From the NCBI GenBank assembly GCA_964621605.1, contig CAZUMJ010000007.1:42065-106064 (forward strand): DNA of 64,000 bases, written 5' to 3'. Positions within the stretch are counted from its first letter, which is position 1, and each line of letters opens with the position of its first letter. The translations under genes were made by a program, and so were the position numbers. Under the pieces are notes generated by a model, which saw only the letters and a list, made by a program, of their open reading frames with translations, ran no database searches and was not told the origin of the DNA. This document shows, in pieces, positions 41,743-50,098 of this stretch. Origin of the DNA: CAZUMJ01 sp964621605 (lineage in GTDB: Bacteria; Actinomycetota; Acidimicrobiia; Acidimicrobiales; Iamiaceae).

Positions 41743-42408
41743 ATGACCGGGGTGCTCGTGCTCCTCGGCGGCGCTCCTTTTGGCCCCGGTTGCGAGTTCG
41801 ATCGTGCGCTTGCCGACGGTGCACGTGCTGATGAGGTGTTGCTGCTCCCGACCGCAGCGGCATACGAGGACCCGAACCAACTGGTTGCACAAGCGACGGC
41901 GTGGTTCGCCGACCTCGGTGTAGCGGTCCGCGCGCTCGACGTGCTCACCCGTCCGCAGGCGCTCGACCCGGTCAACGCCGACGCCGTGCGCAGCGCGCGC
42001 TTCATCTACCTGGCGGGCGGGTCGGCCCTTCACTTCCGGTCCGTGCTGCGTCAGTCGCCGGTGTGGGAGGCGTTGGGTGCGGCGTGGGCGGGTGGTGCAA
42101 CGGTGTGTGCGGCGACGGCGGCCGCACAGGCACTGGGCGATCCCATGGTCGATGCTCGCGGTGGCGGCTACACCACCGGGTTGGGACTTCTTCCAGATCT
42201 GGCAGTGGTGCCGGAGGTCGAGCACTGGACCGCGAACGTGCTCGACCGGGTGACGCACCTCGCGCCTCCGACGACGGTGTTGGCAAGCCTGACCTCATGC
42301 GCAGCGCTGATCCGTGACGGCGAGCGCAGTTGGCGTACGGCCGGAACAGGAACGGTGACGCTCAGCCGGGGTGGCGTTGCGCTCGACGTCGAAAGCCTCG
42401 ACCTGTGA
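41743..42408 (+). CDS. Peptidase S51 / cyanophycinase-like protein lacking the Ser nucleophile
   Basis: 221 residues with the class I glutaminase-like fold of PepE/cyanophycinase: VLVLLGGAPFGPG, a YEDPN loop, IYLAGGSALHFRSVL (the GG-x-H/L motif) and the place where G-x-S-A-G should be. There the sequence is ATVCAATAAAQALGDPM, so the nucleophilic Ser appears replaced (Thr or Ala). It may be a non-catalytic relative or use another residue. ATG 41743 has AAGGGG upstream. It is divergent from the dehydrogenase and converges with the cyclophilin. Confidence 0.72.
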   Translation: MTGVLVLLGGAPFGPGCEFDRALADGARADEVLLLPTAAAYEDPNQLVAQATAWFADLGVAVRALDVLTRPQALDPVNADAVRSARFIYLAGGSALHFRSVLRQSPVWEALGAAWAGGATVCAATAAAQALGDPMVDARGGGYTTGLGLLPDLAVVPEVEHWTANVLDRVTHLAPPTTVLASLTSCAALIRDGERSWRTAGTGTVTLSRGGVALDVESLDL

Positions 42409-42437
42409 CCTCGTCGCGGCCCTGCCGAGCGGGGCGG

Positions 42438-43274
42438 TCAGTGCTGGCTGATGGTCACCTTCGTGACCGTCACCTTCGGCGACGGGGCCTGGTTGCCTTC
42501 GTCGCTGCCCGTCGCGCTGGCGACCGCCTTCTGCAGCACCTCGAGGCCCTCGGTGACGTGCCCGAACACGACGTACGTGCCCTGGCTGTCGAGACCGGCG
42601 GTGTTCGGCCCTGTCGAGAAGAAGTACTGCGCCCCCGCGGAGTTGGGTGCCGACGTGCGCGCCATGACCAGGTCGCCGGGCTTGTAGGTGTAGGACCCGC
42701 CTTCGTCGGCGATGTTGTAGCCGGGGCCAGGGTCGACGTTCGACTGGGTGTGCGGCGCGCCACCCTGGATGATGTCGATGCTCTTCGCGACCCGGAAGAG
42801 GTCGGTGCCGTCGTAGTAGTGGAAGCGGCTGAGGAAGATGAAGTTGTTCGCCGTTCCGGGGGTCTTGGTGGTGTCGAGCGCGACGACCACCTTCCCGGCG
42901 GTCGTGTCGAAGGTGGCGGTGTAGCTGGCGCCCTTGGCGAGGCAGTTCTTCGGCCCCGCGGCGAAGCTGAGGGTGCGGGGCGACGAGCCGTCTTCCTTCG
43001 GGCATTCGGCGGTGCCGAAGCTGAACGGTGCGGCACCCGTTGCGGTCGTGGTGCTCGTCGCTGCCACGGTGGACGAGGTCGACGTGGCGCTGTCGTCGCC
43101 CTTCTTCCCCTTGTTCAGCAGCGCGAGGATGCCGAAGACCGCCAGCACGATCACGACGATGACCAGCATGCTGGTGAAGGAGCGACGCCGCTGCGTCTGC
43201 TTCTGGGTGGTGGCCTCTTGTGCGAGCCGGGCAGCCCGGCCCGCCTTCTGGCGTGCTCGTTTCTCAGTTCCCAT
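42438..43274 (-). CDS. Membrane-anchored cyclophilin-type peptidyl-prolyl isomerase
   Basis: 278 residues. A basic cytoplasmic tail (1-32) and one membrane helix (about 34-53) are followed by a Thr/Ser/Ala-rich linker and an extracellular cyclophilin domain (about 110-278). Core motifs are seen: NNFIFLSRFHYYDGTDLFRV, IIQGGAPHTQS, PGYNIADE, LVMARTSAPNSAGAQYFFST, YVVFGHVTEGLEVL. The active Arg and Phe are retained (FRV, QYFF). It should fold exported proteins. A minus-strand TAGGGT box (complement of 43284-43289) lies 9 nt before ATG 43274. Confidence 0.92.
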   Translation of the reverse strand: MGTEKRARQKAGRAARLAQEATTQKQTQRRRSFTSMLVIVVIVLAVFGILALLNKGKKGDDSATSTSSTVAATSTTTATGAAPFSFGTAECPKEDGSSPRTLSFAAGPKNCLAKGASYTATFDTTAGKVVVALDTTKTPGTANNFIFLSRFHYYDGTDLFRVAKSIDIIQGGAPHTQSNVDPGPGYNIADEGGSYTYKPGDLVMARTSAPNSAGAQYFFSTGPNTAGLDSQGTYVVFGHVTEGLEVLQKAVASATGSDEGNQAPSPKVTVTKVTISQH

Positions 43275-43378
43275 GGGCTGGCGACCCTACCAATCTCACG
43301 CCGGCAGACCTACGTCGCCGGTGCGGGCTGCGTTGCACGACCGGTAACCTCGCACCCGGATGCGGGAGGGAGTGGATC

Positions 43379-43951
43379 ATGACTGACGTACGAGAACTAG
43401 ACGACGGCGTGGCCGACGGCGACGGAGGTGCGCTGAGTCCAGAGGACGCAGCGTTCTCGCGTGCGGTCGGGGCGCGACTTCGGGCAGTGCGTCGAGCGCA
43501 GGGCATGTCCCTCGCCGACGTCGAGACCCGTTCGGAGGGGCGCTGGAGTTCGTCCGCGATCGGGGCCTACGAGCGTGGGTTCCGCAACCTGTCCGTTCCG
43601 CGCCTGCGCGCGCTGGCGACCTTCTACGCGGTGCCGATGAGCGTGCTGTTGGGTGAGCCGTCACTCGAGTCGGCAACCCCCGAACGCGGCAAGCTCGTCC
43701 TCGACCTCGAGACGCTTCGCCGGGTCGCGTACGGCGAGCCGATCATGCGCTTCATCGAGTCGATCGTCGTCGCTCGTGGCGACTACAACGGCCGCATCCT
43801 GTCGTTGCGCCACGACGATCTGCGTGCACTGTGCGCCCTGGTCGGTGACGACATCCCCGGCGGGCTCGCTCGCCTGCGTGACCTCGGGGTGCTTATCGAC
43901 GGCCCGGACCTGCCCGGCCTGACCTCCGCGGCCCAGGGTGGCCCGGCCTGA
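43379..43951 (+). CDS. bldD: BldD-like c-di-GMP-binding transcriptional regulator
   Basis: 190 residues. An N-terminal HTH_XRE domain (about 26-92: VGARLRAVRRAQGMSLADVE, then SAIGAYERGFRNLSVPRL, FYAVPMSVLLG) is followed by a linker and a C-terminal domain of about 80 residues. That domain carries RGDYNGRILSLRHDD (133-147), matching the RGD-x8-RxDD c-di-GMP signature known for BldD. In Streptomyces BldD represses development genes when c-di-GMP-bound. GGGAGGGAG precedes ATG 43379; a TAACCT box is near 43345. It ends 57 nt before lysC. Confidence 0.9.
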   Translation: MTDVRELDDGVADGDGGALSPEDAAFSRAVGARLRAVRRAQGMSLADVETRSEGRWSSSAIGAYERGFRNLSVPRLRALATFYAVPMSVLLGEPSLESATPERGKLVLDLETLRRVAYGEPIMRFIESIVVARGDYNGRILSLRHDDLRALCALVGDDIPGGLARLRDLGVLIDGPDLPGLTSAAQGGPA

Positions 43952-43994
43952 CCTTCTGGCAGGGCAAGACACCGGAGTGCCGAGGCGCTGCGGC

Positions 43995-44000
43995 TACCGT
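43995..44000 (+). promoter_or_regulatory. -10 box (TACCGT) of lysC, leaderless type
   Basis: TACCGT ends 8 nt before GTG 44009, and no ribosome site lies between them. It would start the lysC-thyA-folA transcript. Confidence 0.4.
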
Positions 44001-44008
44001 GGCGCCCC

Positions 44009-45223
44009 GTGGCATTGCTCGTCCAGAAGTTCGGCGGCACCTCCGTCGCGGACCCAGACCGGATCCGCGAGGTGGCCGATCACGTCGCACGCACGCGTCG
44101 CCGGGGCGACGAGGTGGTCGTCGTCGTGTCCGCCATGGGCAAAGAGACCGACGAGCTGCTGCGGCTCGCTGCAGCGGTTTCGGCGAACCCTCCTGGACGT
44201 GAGCTCGACATGCTCATCACCGCCGGAGAGCGCAAGGCGACCGCCCTCGTGTGCATGGCGCTGCACGAGATCGGCGTGCCCGCCGACTCGTTCACCGGGA
44301 GCCAAGCGGGCTTTCTGACCGACACCAACCACACGAACGCGAAGATCCTCGAGGTCCGCCCCGAGCGCATCCGGGCCGCGCTCGACGCCGGACACGTGGC
44401 GGTCGTCGGCGGCGCCCAGGGCGTGTCCACCGAGAACGACATCACCTTCTTGGGGCGTGGTGGGTCCGATACCACCGCGGTGGCGTTGGCGCATGCGCTG
44501 CACGCGGACGCCTGTGAGCTCTACACCGACGTGCCCGGGGTCTTCACCGCCGACCCACGCGTCGTCGACCGGGCACGACGCATGGCGCGCATCTCCTTCG
44601 ACGAGATGCTCGAGATGTGCGCCAGCGGCTGCCCGAAGCCCGCCATGCGTTCCGTCGAGTTCGCCCGCACCTGGCGGGTTCCGTTGCACGTCCGGTCCAG
44701 CTTCACGTGGGAGCCGGGCACGTGGGTCATCGAGGAGGATCCCGACATGGAGGACGCCATCGTCTCCGCGGTCACCGCGGATGCCGCCGAGGCGAAGATC
44801 ACCGTGGCGGGCGTGCCCGACCGTCCGGGAGTCGCGGCAACGCTGTTCCGACGTCTCGCCGATCACGACGTCAACGTCGACATGATCGTGCAGAACGTGT
44901 CCGAGCAGGGGGTCACCGACATCTCCTTCACGGTCCCGCACGAGCATCTCGGCACGGGCGAAGAGATCTGCGCCGCGTTCGCCGCGGAGGTTGGTGCGGC
45001 GGGGGTGACCACCGACCCGTCGATCGGTCGGGTGAGCATCGTCGGTGCGGGCATGAAGTCCAACCCCGGTGTCGCGGCAACGGTCTTCGAGACGCTCGCG
45101 GCGAACGACGTGAACATCGAGATGATCTCGACATCGGCCATCCGCATCTCTTGCGTGATCGCCGAGGAGCATCTCGAGCGGGGAGTTCAGCTGCTGCACA
45201 CCGCGTTCGGGCTCGACGCCTGA
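44009..45223 (+). CDS. lysC: Aspartate kinase
   Basis: 404 residues. It phosphorylates aspartate, first step to lysine/DAP, threonine and methionine. Kinase motifs: LVQKFGGTSVAD (about 4-15), ITAGERKATALV, FLGRGGSDTTAVALAHAL. Two ACT domains close the protein (ITVAGVPDRPGVAATLFR, VSIVGAGMKSNPGVAATVF), indicating feedback control by lysine and/or threonine. GTG 44009 gives MALLVQKFGG, the standard start. thyA follows after 7 nt; asd, its usual partner in actinobacteria, is separated from it by thyA and folA. Confidence 0.96.
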   Translation: MALLVQKFGGTSVADPDRIREVADHVARTRRRGDEVVVVVSAMGKETDELLRLAAAVSANPPGRELDMLITAGERKATALVCMALHEIGVPADSFTGSQAGFLTDTNHTNAKILEVRPERIRAALDAGHVAVVGGAQGVSTENDITFLGRGGSDTTAVALAHALHADACELYTDVPGVFTADPRVVDRARRMARISFDEMLEMCASGCPKPAMRSVEFARTWRVPLHVRSSFTWEPGTWVIEEDPDMEDAIVSAVTADAAEAKITVAGVPDRPGVAATLFRRLADHDVNVDMIVQNVSEQGVTDISFTVPHEHLGTGEEICAAFAAEVGAAGVTTDPSIGRVSIVGAGMKSNPGVAATVFETLAANDVNIEMISTSAIRISCVIAEEHLERGVQLLHTAFGLDA

Positions 45224-45230
45224 GTCCTGC

Positions 45231-46076
45231 GTGCGCGCCTACCTCGACCTCCTCGACGATGTGCTGTCGCACGGCGAGGACCGTGACGACCGCACCGGCG
45301 TCGGCGTGCGGTCGCGGTTCGGGGCCCAGTTCCGCGTCGACCTCGCCGAAGGGTTCCCGCTGCTCACCACCAAGCGCGTGCACTTTCGGTCTGTCGCGGT
45401 CGAGCTGCTGTGGTTCCTGGCGGGTCGTACCGACAACCAGTGGCTCAACGAGCGAGGCGTGACCATCTGGGACGAGTGGGCGACGGCGGAGCAGACCGCT
45501 CGGTTCGGGCGGACGGAGGGCGACTTGGGCCCGGTCTACGGGCATCAATGGCGCAACTTCGGTGCGACCCGGCTGCTCGATGGCACCTACGCAGGTGATG
45601 GATTCGACCAGTTGGCGGCGGTCGTCGAGGCCATCCGCTCGAATCCGCGCTCGCGCCGTCACATCGTGACCGGGTGGAACCCGGCGGAGGCCGACGCGGT
45701 GGCGTTGCCGCCCTGTCACACGCTGTTCCAGTTCTACGTGACCAACGACGGGCGCCTCTCTGCGCAGCTCTACCAGCGCAGCGCCGATGTGTTCCTCGGT
45801 GTTCCGTTCAACATCGCCTCGTACGCGCTGCTGACGCACCTCGTTGCGCAGGTGTGCGACCTGCGTCCCGGCGAGTTCGTGCACACCTTCGGCGACGTGC
45901 ACCTCTACGCCAACCACCGAAGGCAGGCCGAGCTGCAGCTCTCTCGTGCTCCCCGGGCGCTGCCGCGCCTCGAACTGAACCCGTCCGTGCGTGACCTCGA
46001 CGCGTTCACCTTCGAAGACCTCACGGTGGTCGGGTACGACCCGCATCCGGCGATCCCCGCGCCAGTCGCGGTGTGA
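45231..46076 (+). CDS. thyA: Thymidylate synthase (ThyA type)
   Basis: 281 residues. It methylates dUMP to dTMP with methylene-THF, giving DHF. DDRTGVGVRSRFG near the start, GDLGPVYGHQWRNFG, the nucleophile in LPPCHTLFQFYV (Cys about 160), SADVFLGVPFNIASYALL and HLYANHRRQAELQL are all present. GTG 45231. Its stop overlaps folA by 4 nt, a coupling that fits, since DHFR recycles the DHF it makes. Confidence 0.97.
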   Translation: MRAYLDLLDDVLSHGEDRDDRTGVGVRSRFGAQFRVDLAEGFPLLTTKRVHFRSVAVELLWFLAGRTDNQWLNERGVTIWDEWATAEQTARFGRTEGDLGPVYGHQWRNFGATRLLDGTYAGDGFDQLAAVVEAIRSNPRSRRHIVTGWNPAEADAVALPPCHTLFQFYVTNDGRLSAQLYQRSADVFLGVPFNIASYALLTHLVAQVCDLRPGEFVHTFGDVHLYANHRRQAELQLSRAPRALPRLELNPSVRDLDAFTFEDLTVVGYDPHPAIPAPVAV

Positions 46077-46588
46077 GCACACGTGAGGGCAGACCCGACC
46101 TGCCGAGCCGAACGGGACCGCAAGTGGTCGTCGTCGTCGGACGTGGCGGGGCGATCGGCGCCGGTGGCGCGCTGCCGTGGCACGTCCCCGAGGACCTCGC
46201 GCACTTCAAGGCGGTGACGACCGGGCACGTCATGATCATGGGTGCCACGACCTGGCGTTCGATCGGCCGGGCGCTCCCCGGCCGACGCACCATCGTCGTG
46301 AGCGGGTCCGACCTGGGTTTGCCCGACGGGGTTGACCAGTGTGCAGATCCCCACCGTGCCCTGGCGCGAGCGATGCAGACCGACGCGAGCCCGTGCATCG
46401 TCGGCGGCGCCCAGATCTACGCCGCGCTGCTCGATGACGTGGTGCGCATCTGGCTGACCGATCTCGACGCCGAGGCGCCCGGCGCGGACACCTTCTGGCC
46501 GGGCATCCCCACCGGGTTCGTAGAGGTGGCGGCATGGCGGGGCGACGACAGGCGCCTCACCTTCCGCGTGTACGACCGCGCCCGCTGA
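46073..46588 (+). CDS. folA: Dihydrofolate reductase
   Basis: 171 residues. It reduces DHF to THF with NADPH. VVVVVGRGGAIGAGGALPWHVPEDLAHFKAVT carries the usual LPW-x-x-x-ED-x-x-x-F pattern (LPWHVPEDLAHFK), then VMIMGATTWRSIGRALPGR and the IVGGAQIYAALL nucleotide motif. About 15 N-terminal residues are extra. GTG 46073 overlaps the thyA stop. Confidence 0.95.
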   Translation: MSTREGRPDLPSRTGPQVVVVVGRGGAIGAGGALPWHVPEDLAHFKAVTTGHVMIMGATTWRSIGRALPGRRTIVVSGSDLGLPDGVDQCADPHRALARAMQTDASPCIVGGAQIYAALLDDVVRIWLTDLDAEAPGADTFWPGIPTGFVEVAAWRGDDRRLTFRVYDRAR

Positions 46589-46665
46589 CGCACCGCTGGC
46601 GCCGCATGGCGGAGGTTGCCGCCGCGTTCCGCCATTCTCGTTGGGGAAGAGCGAGCACCGACTCG

Positions 46666-46671
46666 TAGCCT
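46666..46671 (+). promoter_or_regulatory. -10 box (TAGCCT) of asd, leaderless type
   Basis: TAGCCT ends 7 nt before ATG 46679, with no Shine-Dalgarno. It gives asd its own promoter separate from lysC-thyA-folA. Confidence 0.45.
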
Positions 46672-46678
46672 GACGGGC

Positions 46679-47707
46679 ATGCGTATCGGGATCGTGGGTG
46701 CAACGGGTCAGGTCGGCGGCGTCATGCGGACGATCCTCGCGGAGCGTGACTTCCCCTGTGACGAGCTTCGGCTGTTCGCGTCGGCGCGCTCCGCGGGTCG
46801 CACGCTGCCGTGGAAGGGCGGCGAGGTCGTCGTCGAAGATGCCGCCACCGCCGACTACACGGGCCTCGACGTGGTGCTCTTCTCCGCCGGCAAGTCGACG
46901 TCGCTCGACTTGGCACCGCGTGTCGCCGCGGCAGGCGCTGTCGTCGTCGACAACTCCTCCGCGTGGCGCATGGACCCCGACGTGCCACTCGTCGTGGCAG
47001 AGGTGAACCCCGCCGCGCTCGCCAGCCGCCCGAAGGGGATCGTGGCCAATCCGAACTGCACGACGATGGCGGCCATGCCGGTGCTCGCCCCTTTGCACGC
47101 GGTCGCAGGGCTCACCTCGCTCGTGGTGAGCACCTACCAGGCGGTATCCGGCGGTGGGCTTGCTGGCGTCGCCGAGCTCGACGAGCAGGTGCGCAAGACG
47201 GCCGATGGTGCGGCGGCGCTCACGTTCGACGGCAGCGCGGTCGAGTTCCCTCCTGCCACCAAGTTCCCGGCCACGATCGCGTTCAACGTGCTGCCGTTGG
47301 CGGGGTCGTTGGTGGCGGACGGCACCGACGAGACCGACGAGGAGCAGAAGCTCCGCTTCGAGAGTCGCAAGATCCTCGACATCCCGTCGTTGCGTGTCTC
47401 CGCGACCTGCGTGCGGGTGCCCGTGTTCACCGGCCACTCGCTGGCGATCAACGCCACGTTCGACCAGCCGTTGACGCCCGACGCGGCCCGTGCAGCGCTC
47501 GGCGGTGCCCCCGGCGTCGTGCTGGCCGACCTCCCCAATCCGCTTGCTGCAGCGGGGGCCGATCCCAGCTTCGTGGGGCGCATCCGCGCAGACGAGACGG
47601 TCGACGGGGGGCGTGGGCTGGCGCTGTTCGTCAGCAACGACAACCTGCGCAAGGGTGCCGCGCTCAACGCCGTGCAGATCGCCGAGGTGCTCGCCTCCTC
47701 CCGCTGA
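46679..47707 (+). CDS. asd: Aspartate-semialdehyde dehydrogenase
   Basis: 342 residues. It reduces aspartyl phosphate to the semialdehyde after LysC. MRIGIVGATGQVGGVMRTIL (nucleotide loop), SSAWRMDPDVPLVVAEVN, the active Cys in VANPNCTTMAAM (C127), STYQAVSGGGLAGV and TGHSLAINATF with the catalytic His are present. ATG 46679. Its stop codon lies in the first copy of a 20-bp direct repeat. Confidence 0.96.
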   Translation: MRIGIVGATGQVGGVMRTILAERDFPCDELRLFASARSAGRTLPWKGGEVVVEDAATADYTGLDVVLFSAGKSTSLDLAPRVAAAGAVVVDNSSAWRMDPDVPLVVAEVNPAALASRPKGIVANPNCTTMAAMPVLAPLHAVAGLTSLVVSTYQAVSGGGLAGVAELDEQVRKTADGAAALTFDGSAVEFPPATKFPATIAFNVLPLAGSLVADGTDETDEEQKLRFESRKILDIPSLRVSATCVRVPVFTGHSLAINATFDQPLTPDAARAALGGAPGVVLADLPNPLAAAGADPSFVGRIRADETVDGGRGLALFVSNDNLRKGAALNAVQIAEVLASSR

Positions 47708-47788
47708 ACGGCTCGCTCGGCCGCCCCGGCCGCGACCGCTCCGGTCCACGGTCAGTCATCGGTGAGGTTGAACGGCTCGCTCGGCCGC
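47705..47788. repeat. 20-bp direct repeat spanning the asd stop codon
   Basis: TGAACGGCTCGCTCGGCCGC occurs at 47705-47724 and 47769-47788 without mismatch. The first copy begins with the asd stop TGA. The 44 bp between hold further CCGxGACCG/TCCGGTCC-type words. Confidence 0.8.
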
Positions 47789-47819
47789 TCCGACAGTTCG
47801 GTCGGCTGGCGCCTCGCGC

Positions 47820-48848
47820 TCAGCGGGCGTGCCACGCCGCCACGTAGGCGTCGATCTCGGCGATCAGGTCGCGTGTGTCCTCCGGGCTAGCGAACGATGC
47901 CGTGACCGCGTTGCGTGCGAGCTGCGCGATGCCGTCCTCGTCGAGGCCCAACAGCTCCGCCGCGATCTCGTACTCGCGGCAGAGGGTGGTGCCGAAGAAG
48001 TACGGGTCGTCGGTGTTGATCGTCACGAGCAGACCGGCGTCCGCCATGGCCCGCAGGGGGTGCTCGGCAAGAGACGGCACGCTGCGCGTCGCCACGTTCG
48101 AGGTCGGGCACACCTCGATGGGGATGCGGTGCTCCGCGAGGTGCGCCAGCAGCGCGGGGTCTTGTACGGCCGAGGTCCCGTGCCCGATCCGCTCCGCGCC
48201 GAGCGCGTCGAGCGCGTCCCAGATGGTTTGCGGACCGGTCGTCTCACCGGCGTGCGGGACGCTGTGCAGCCCGGCCGCGCGTGCGCGGTCGAACGCCGCC
48301 TTGTGGCGTGGTCGGGTGGTGCCGACTTCCGGGCCACCGAGCCCGAACCCCACGAGGCTCGACGGGCCGTGCTCGACGGCGAGGCGCGCGGTCGCGTCCG
48401 ATCCGTTCGGGACCACCTCGCCGGGGATGTCGAAGATCCACCGCAGGCGCACCCCGTGGTCGCGCTGTGCCGCGACCCGCGCGTCTTCGATGGCCTCCAC
48501 GAACGCCTCGATCGGGATGCCCGCCAGCACCGAGGTGATCGGCGTGGCGGTCAGCTCCGCGTAGCGGATGCCCTGTGTCGCCATCTCGGCGATCACCTCG
48601 TAGGTGAGGAGGCGTACGTCCTCCGCGGTCGTCACGAGGTTCGCGACGGCCAGGTAACGCTCGATGAAGTGGTCGAAGTCGCGGAAGGTGAAGAAGTCGG
48701 CCAACTCGTCGAGGTCGGTCGGCACCGTGCCGGGGTGGCGGGCGGCGAGCTGGGCGACGATCGCCGGTGAGGCGGACCCCACGTGGTGGACGTGGAGCTC
48801 GACCTTGGGCAGCCCGGCGATGAACGCGCGGTGTGGCGACGTGGTCAT
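47820..48848 (-). CDS. add: Adenosine deaminase
   Basis: 342 residues. It converts adenosine to inosine with one zinc ion. The first zinc motif is LPKVELHVHHVGS (the H-x-H type, with HHVGS in place of the common HLDGS, a form I recall from Streptomyces homologues). Next come FLVGFGLGG-like LVGFGLGGPEVG, SVPHAGET with the third His, ERIGHGTSAVQD and TINTDDPYFF with the catalytic/zinc Asp. ATG 48848. It converges with asd. Confidence 0.93.
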   Translation of the reverse strand: MTTSPHRAFIAGLPKVELHVHHVGSASPAIVAQLAARHPGTVPTDLDELADFFTFRDFDHFIERYLAVANLVTTAEDVRLLTYEVIAEMATQGIRYAELTATPITSVLAGIPIEAFVEAIEDARVAAQRDHGVRLRWIFDIPGEVVPNGSDATARLAVEHGPSSLVGFGLGGPEVGTTRPRHKAAFDRARAAGLHSVPHAGETTGPQTIWDALDALGAERIGHGTSAVQDPALLAHLAEHRIPIEVCPTSNVATRSVPSLAEHPLRAMADAGLLVTINTDDPYFFGTTLCREYEIAAELLGLDEDGIAQLARNAVTASFASPEDTRDLIAEIDAYVAAWHAR

Positions 48849-48903
48849 CGCAGGGCGGTGGCCGGCGGGCACGTGCCTGCATGGACCAGCGACGGTGCGC
48901 ACC

Positions 48904-50022
48904 TCACGGTGCCACCGAGCCCCAGTCCGCGAACCCGGACGGGTCGTGCCTCCCGAAGGTGCCGTGCTCGAACATGCCCCAGCCTTCGGCCGAGTCGATG
49001 CGCGCATGCGCGACATGGTCGACGACGCTGAACGGCACACGGCCGGCGACGGCGGGGTCTGTCAGGTCGTAGGTGTCGTGCTCGACCCAGCCGGCACCAC
49101 GCCACTGGCCGTGCGTCCAGTCGGGGTCACCGCCATACCCGGCGCCGACGTTGAGCGCGACGAACCCGAGGGTGTCGATCTCGACATCGAACGGTGCCCC
49201 GCCGCGTGCTTTGAGGGTGAGCCGGGCACTGGTGGGGTGGCGAGTGCCGGGGTCATAGGTGATGTCGACCTCAGGCCAGCCGAGCTGCTCGTGGCGGCCG
49301 TTGGCCCACACCCGCGTCGCATCGTTGAGCGTCCGAAACCCGTCGGGCTGTTCTTGCACGATCACGATGAGCGCGTGGTCGTCGAAGCGAAGCGGGACGT
49401 ACAGCCACCAGAAGCCCTCGATCGGCGACTCGCTGTTGCGACCGGGGGGCTCTGCCTCGCCGACGGGACGGATGCCCCATGAACGGTCGCGGGTGCCCAT
49501 CCAGAGATCGGGGGTGACCGCGTACTCGGTGTCGCCGGCACGCAGGGTGCCCGTCCACGAGCCGACCTGTGCGAACCGTGACGCGTCGAGGATGGGTCGT
49601 GCCCCCGTGCGCATGACGTGTGGCTGTTCCATGACCGCCGGGAAGGATCCGTCCCACGTGAGGTCGAACTCGACCCCGCCTTCGCCGCCGTCGCAGACCA
49701 CCCGGACCTGCTGGAGCGGTTCGATCACCTCCACGCGGTAGGGGCCGACGCGGGGGTGGAGGCGGTCGGAACCGAGCGCATCCGAGCAACGCACCGTGTG
49801 CTGACGGTCGCCGACGCGGACCGTGGCGTAGGCGTCGATGACACCGAGGTTCGGGTAGACGCCCAGGCCGGTCACCAAGAACACGTCGCCGCTGCGGTCA
49901 TGCGCATTGAAGTAGCAGCGGTCGTAGAAGTTGCGATCGCTCGACCCCACGTAGCCGAGCGAGAGCGGTGTCTGGTGCAGCGGGTACTCGTCGGCCGGGA
50001 CGGGAACCTCTGAGGTGGTCAT
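48904..50022 (-). CDS. Conserved hypothetical protein (beta-sandwich, unknown)
   Basis: 372 residues, no signal peptide or membrane segment. It is rich in beta-strand patterns and Trp/Tyr, with motifs such as NFYDRCYFNAHDRSGDVFLVTG, TPDLWMGTRDRSWGIRPVGE and EGFWWLYVPLRFDDH. I recognise the type as an actinobacterial protein often seen next to APH-like kinases, with distant likeness to carotenoid-hydratase-like or lipocalin-like folds, but I assign no function. ATG 50022. The phosphotransferase gene lies 76 bp upstream on the same strand. Confidence 0.7.
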   Translation of the reverse strand: MTTSEVPVPADEYPLHQTPLSLGYVGSSDRNFYDRCYFNAHDRSGDVFLVTGLGVYPNLGVIDAYATVRVGDRQHTVRCSDALGSDRLHPRVGPYRVEVIEPLQQVRVVCDGGEGGVEFDLTWDGSFPAVMEQPHVMRTGARPILDASRFAQVGSWTGTLRAGDTEYAVTPDLWMGTRDRSWGIRPVGEAEPPGRNSESPIEGFWWLYVPLRFDDHALIVIVQEQPDGFRTLNDATRVWANGRHEQLGWPEVDITYDPGTRHPTSARLTLKARGGAPFDVEIDTLGFVALNVGAGYGGDPDWTHGQWRGAGWVEHDTYDLTDPAVAGRVPFSVVDHVAHARIDSAEGWGMFEHGTFGRHDPSGFADWGSVAP

Positions 50023-50098
50023 GGGCTTCTCCTGGCGTGGTTGGGTCGATCAACGGGTTGGGCGGCTCGTCTGGTCGCCGTGGGCCGATGGCGTGCGG

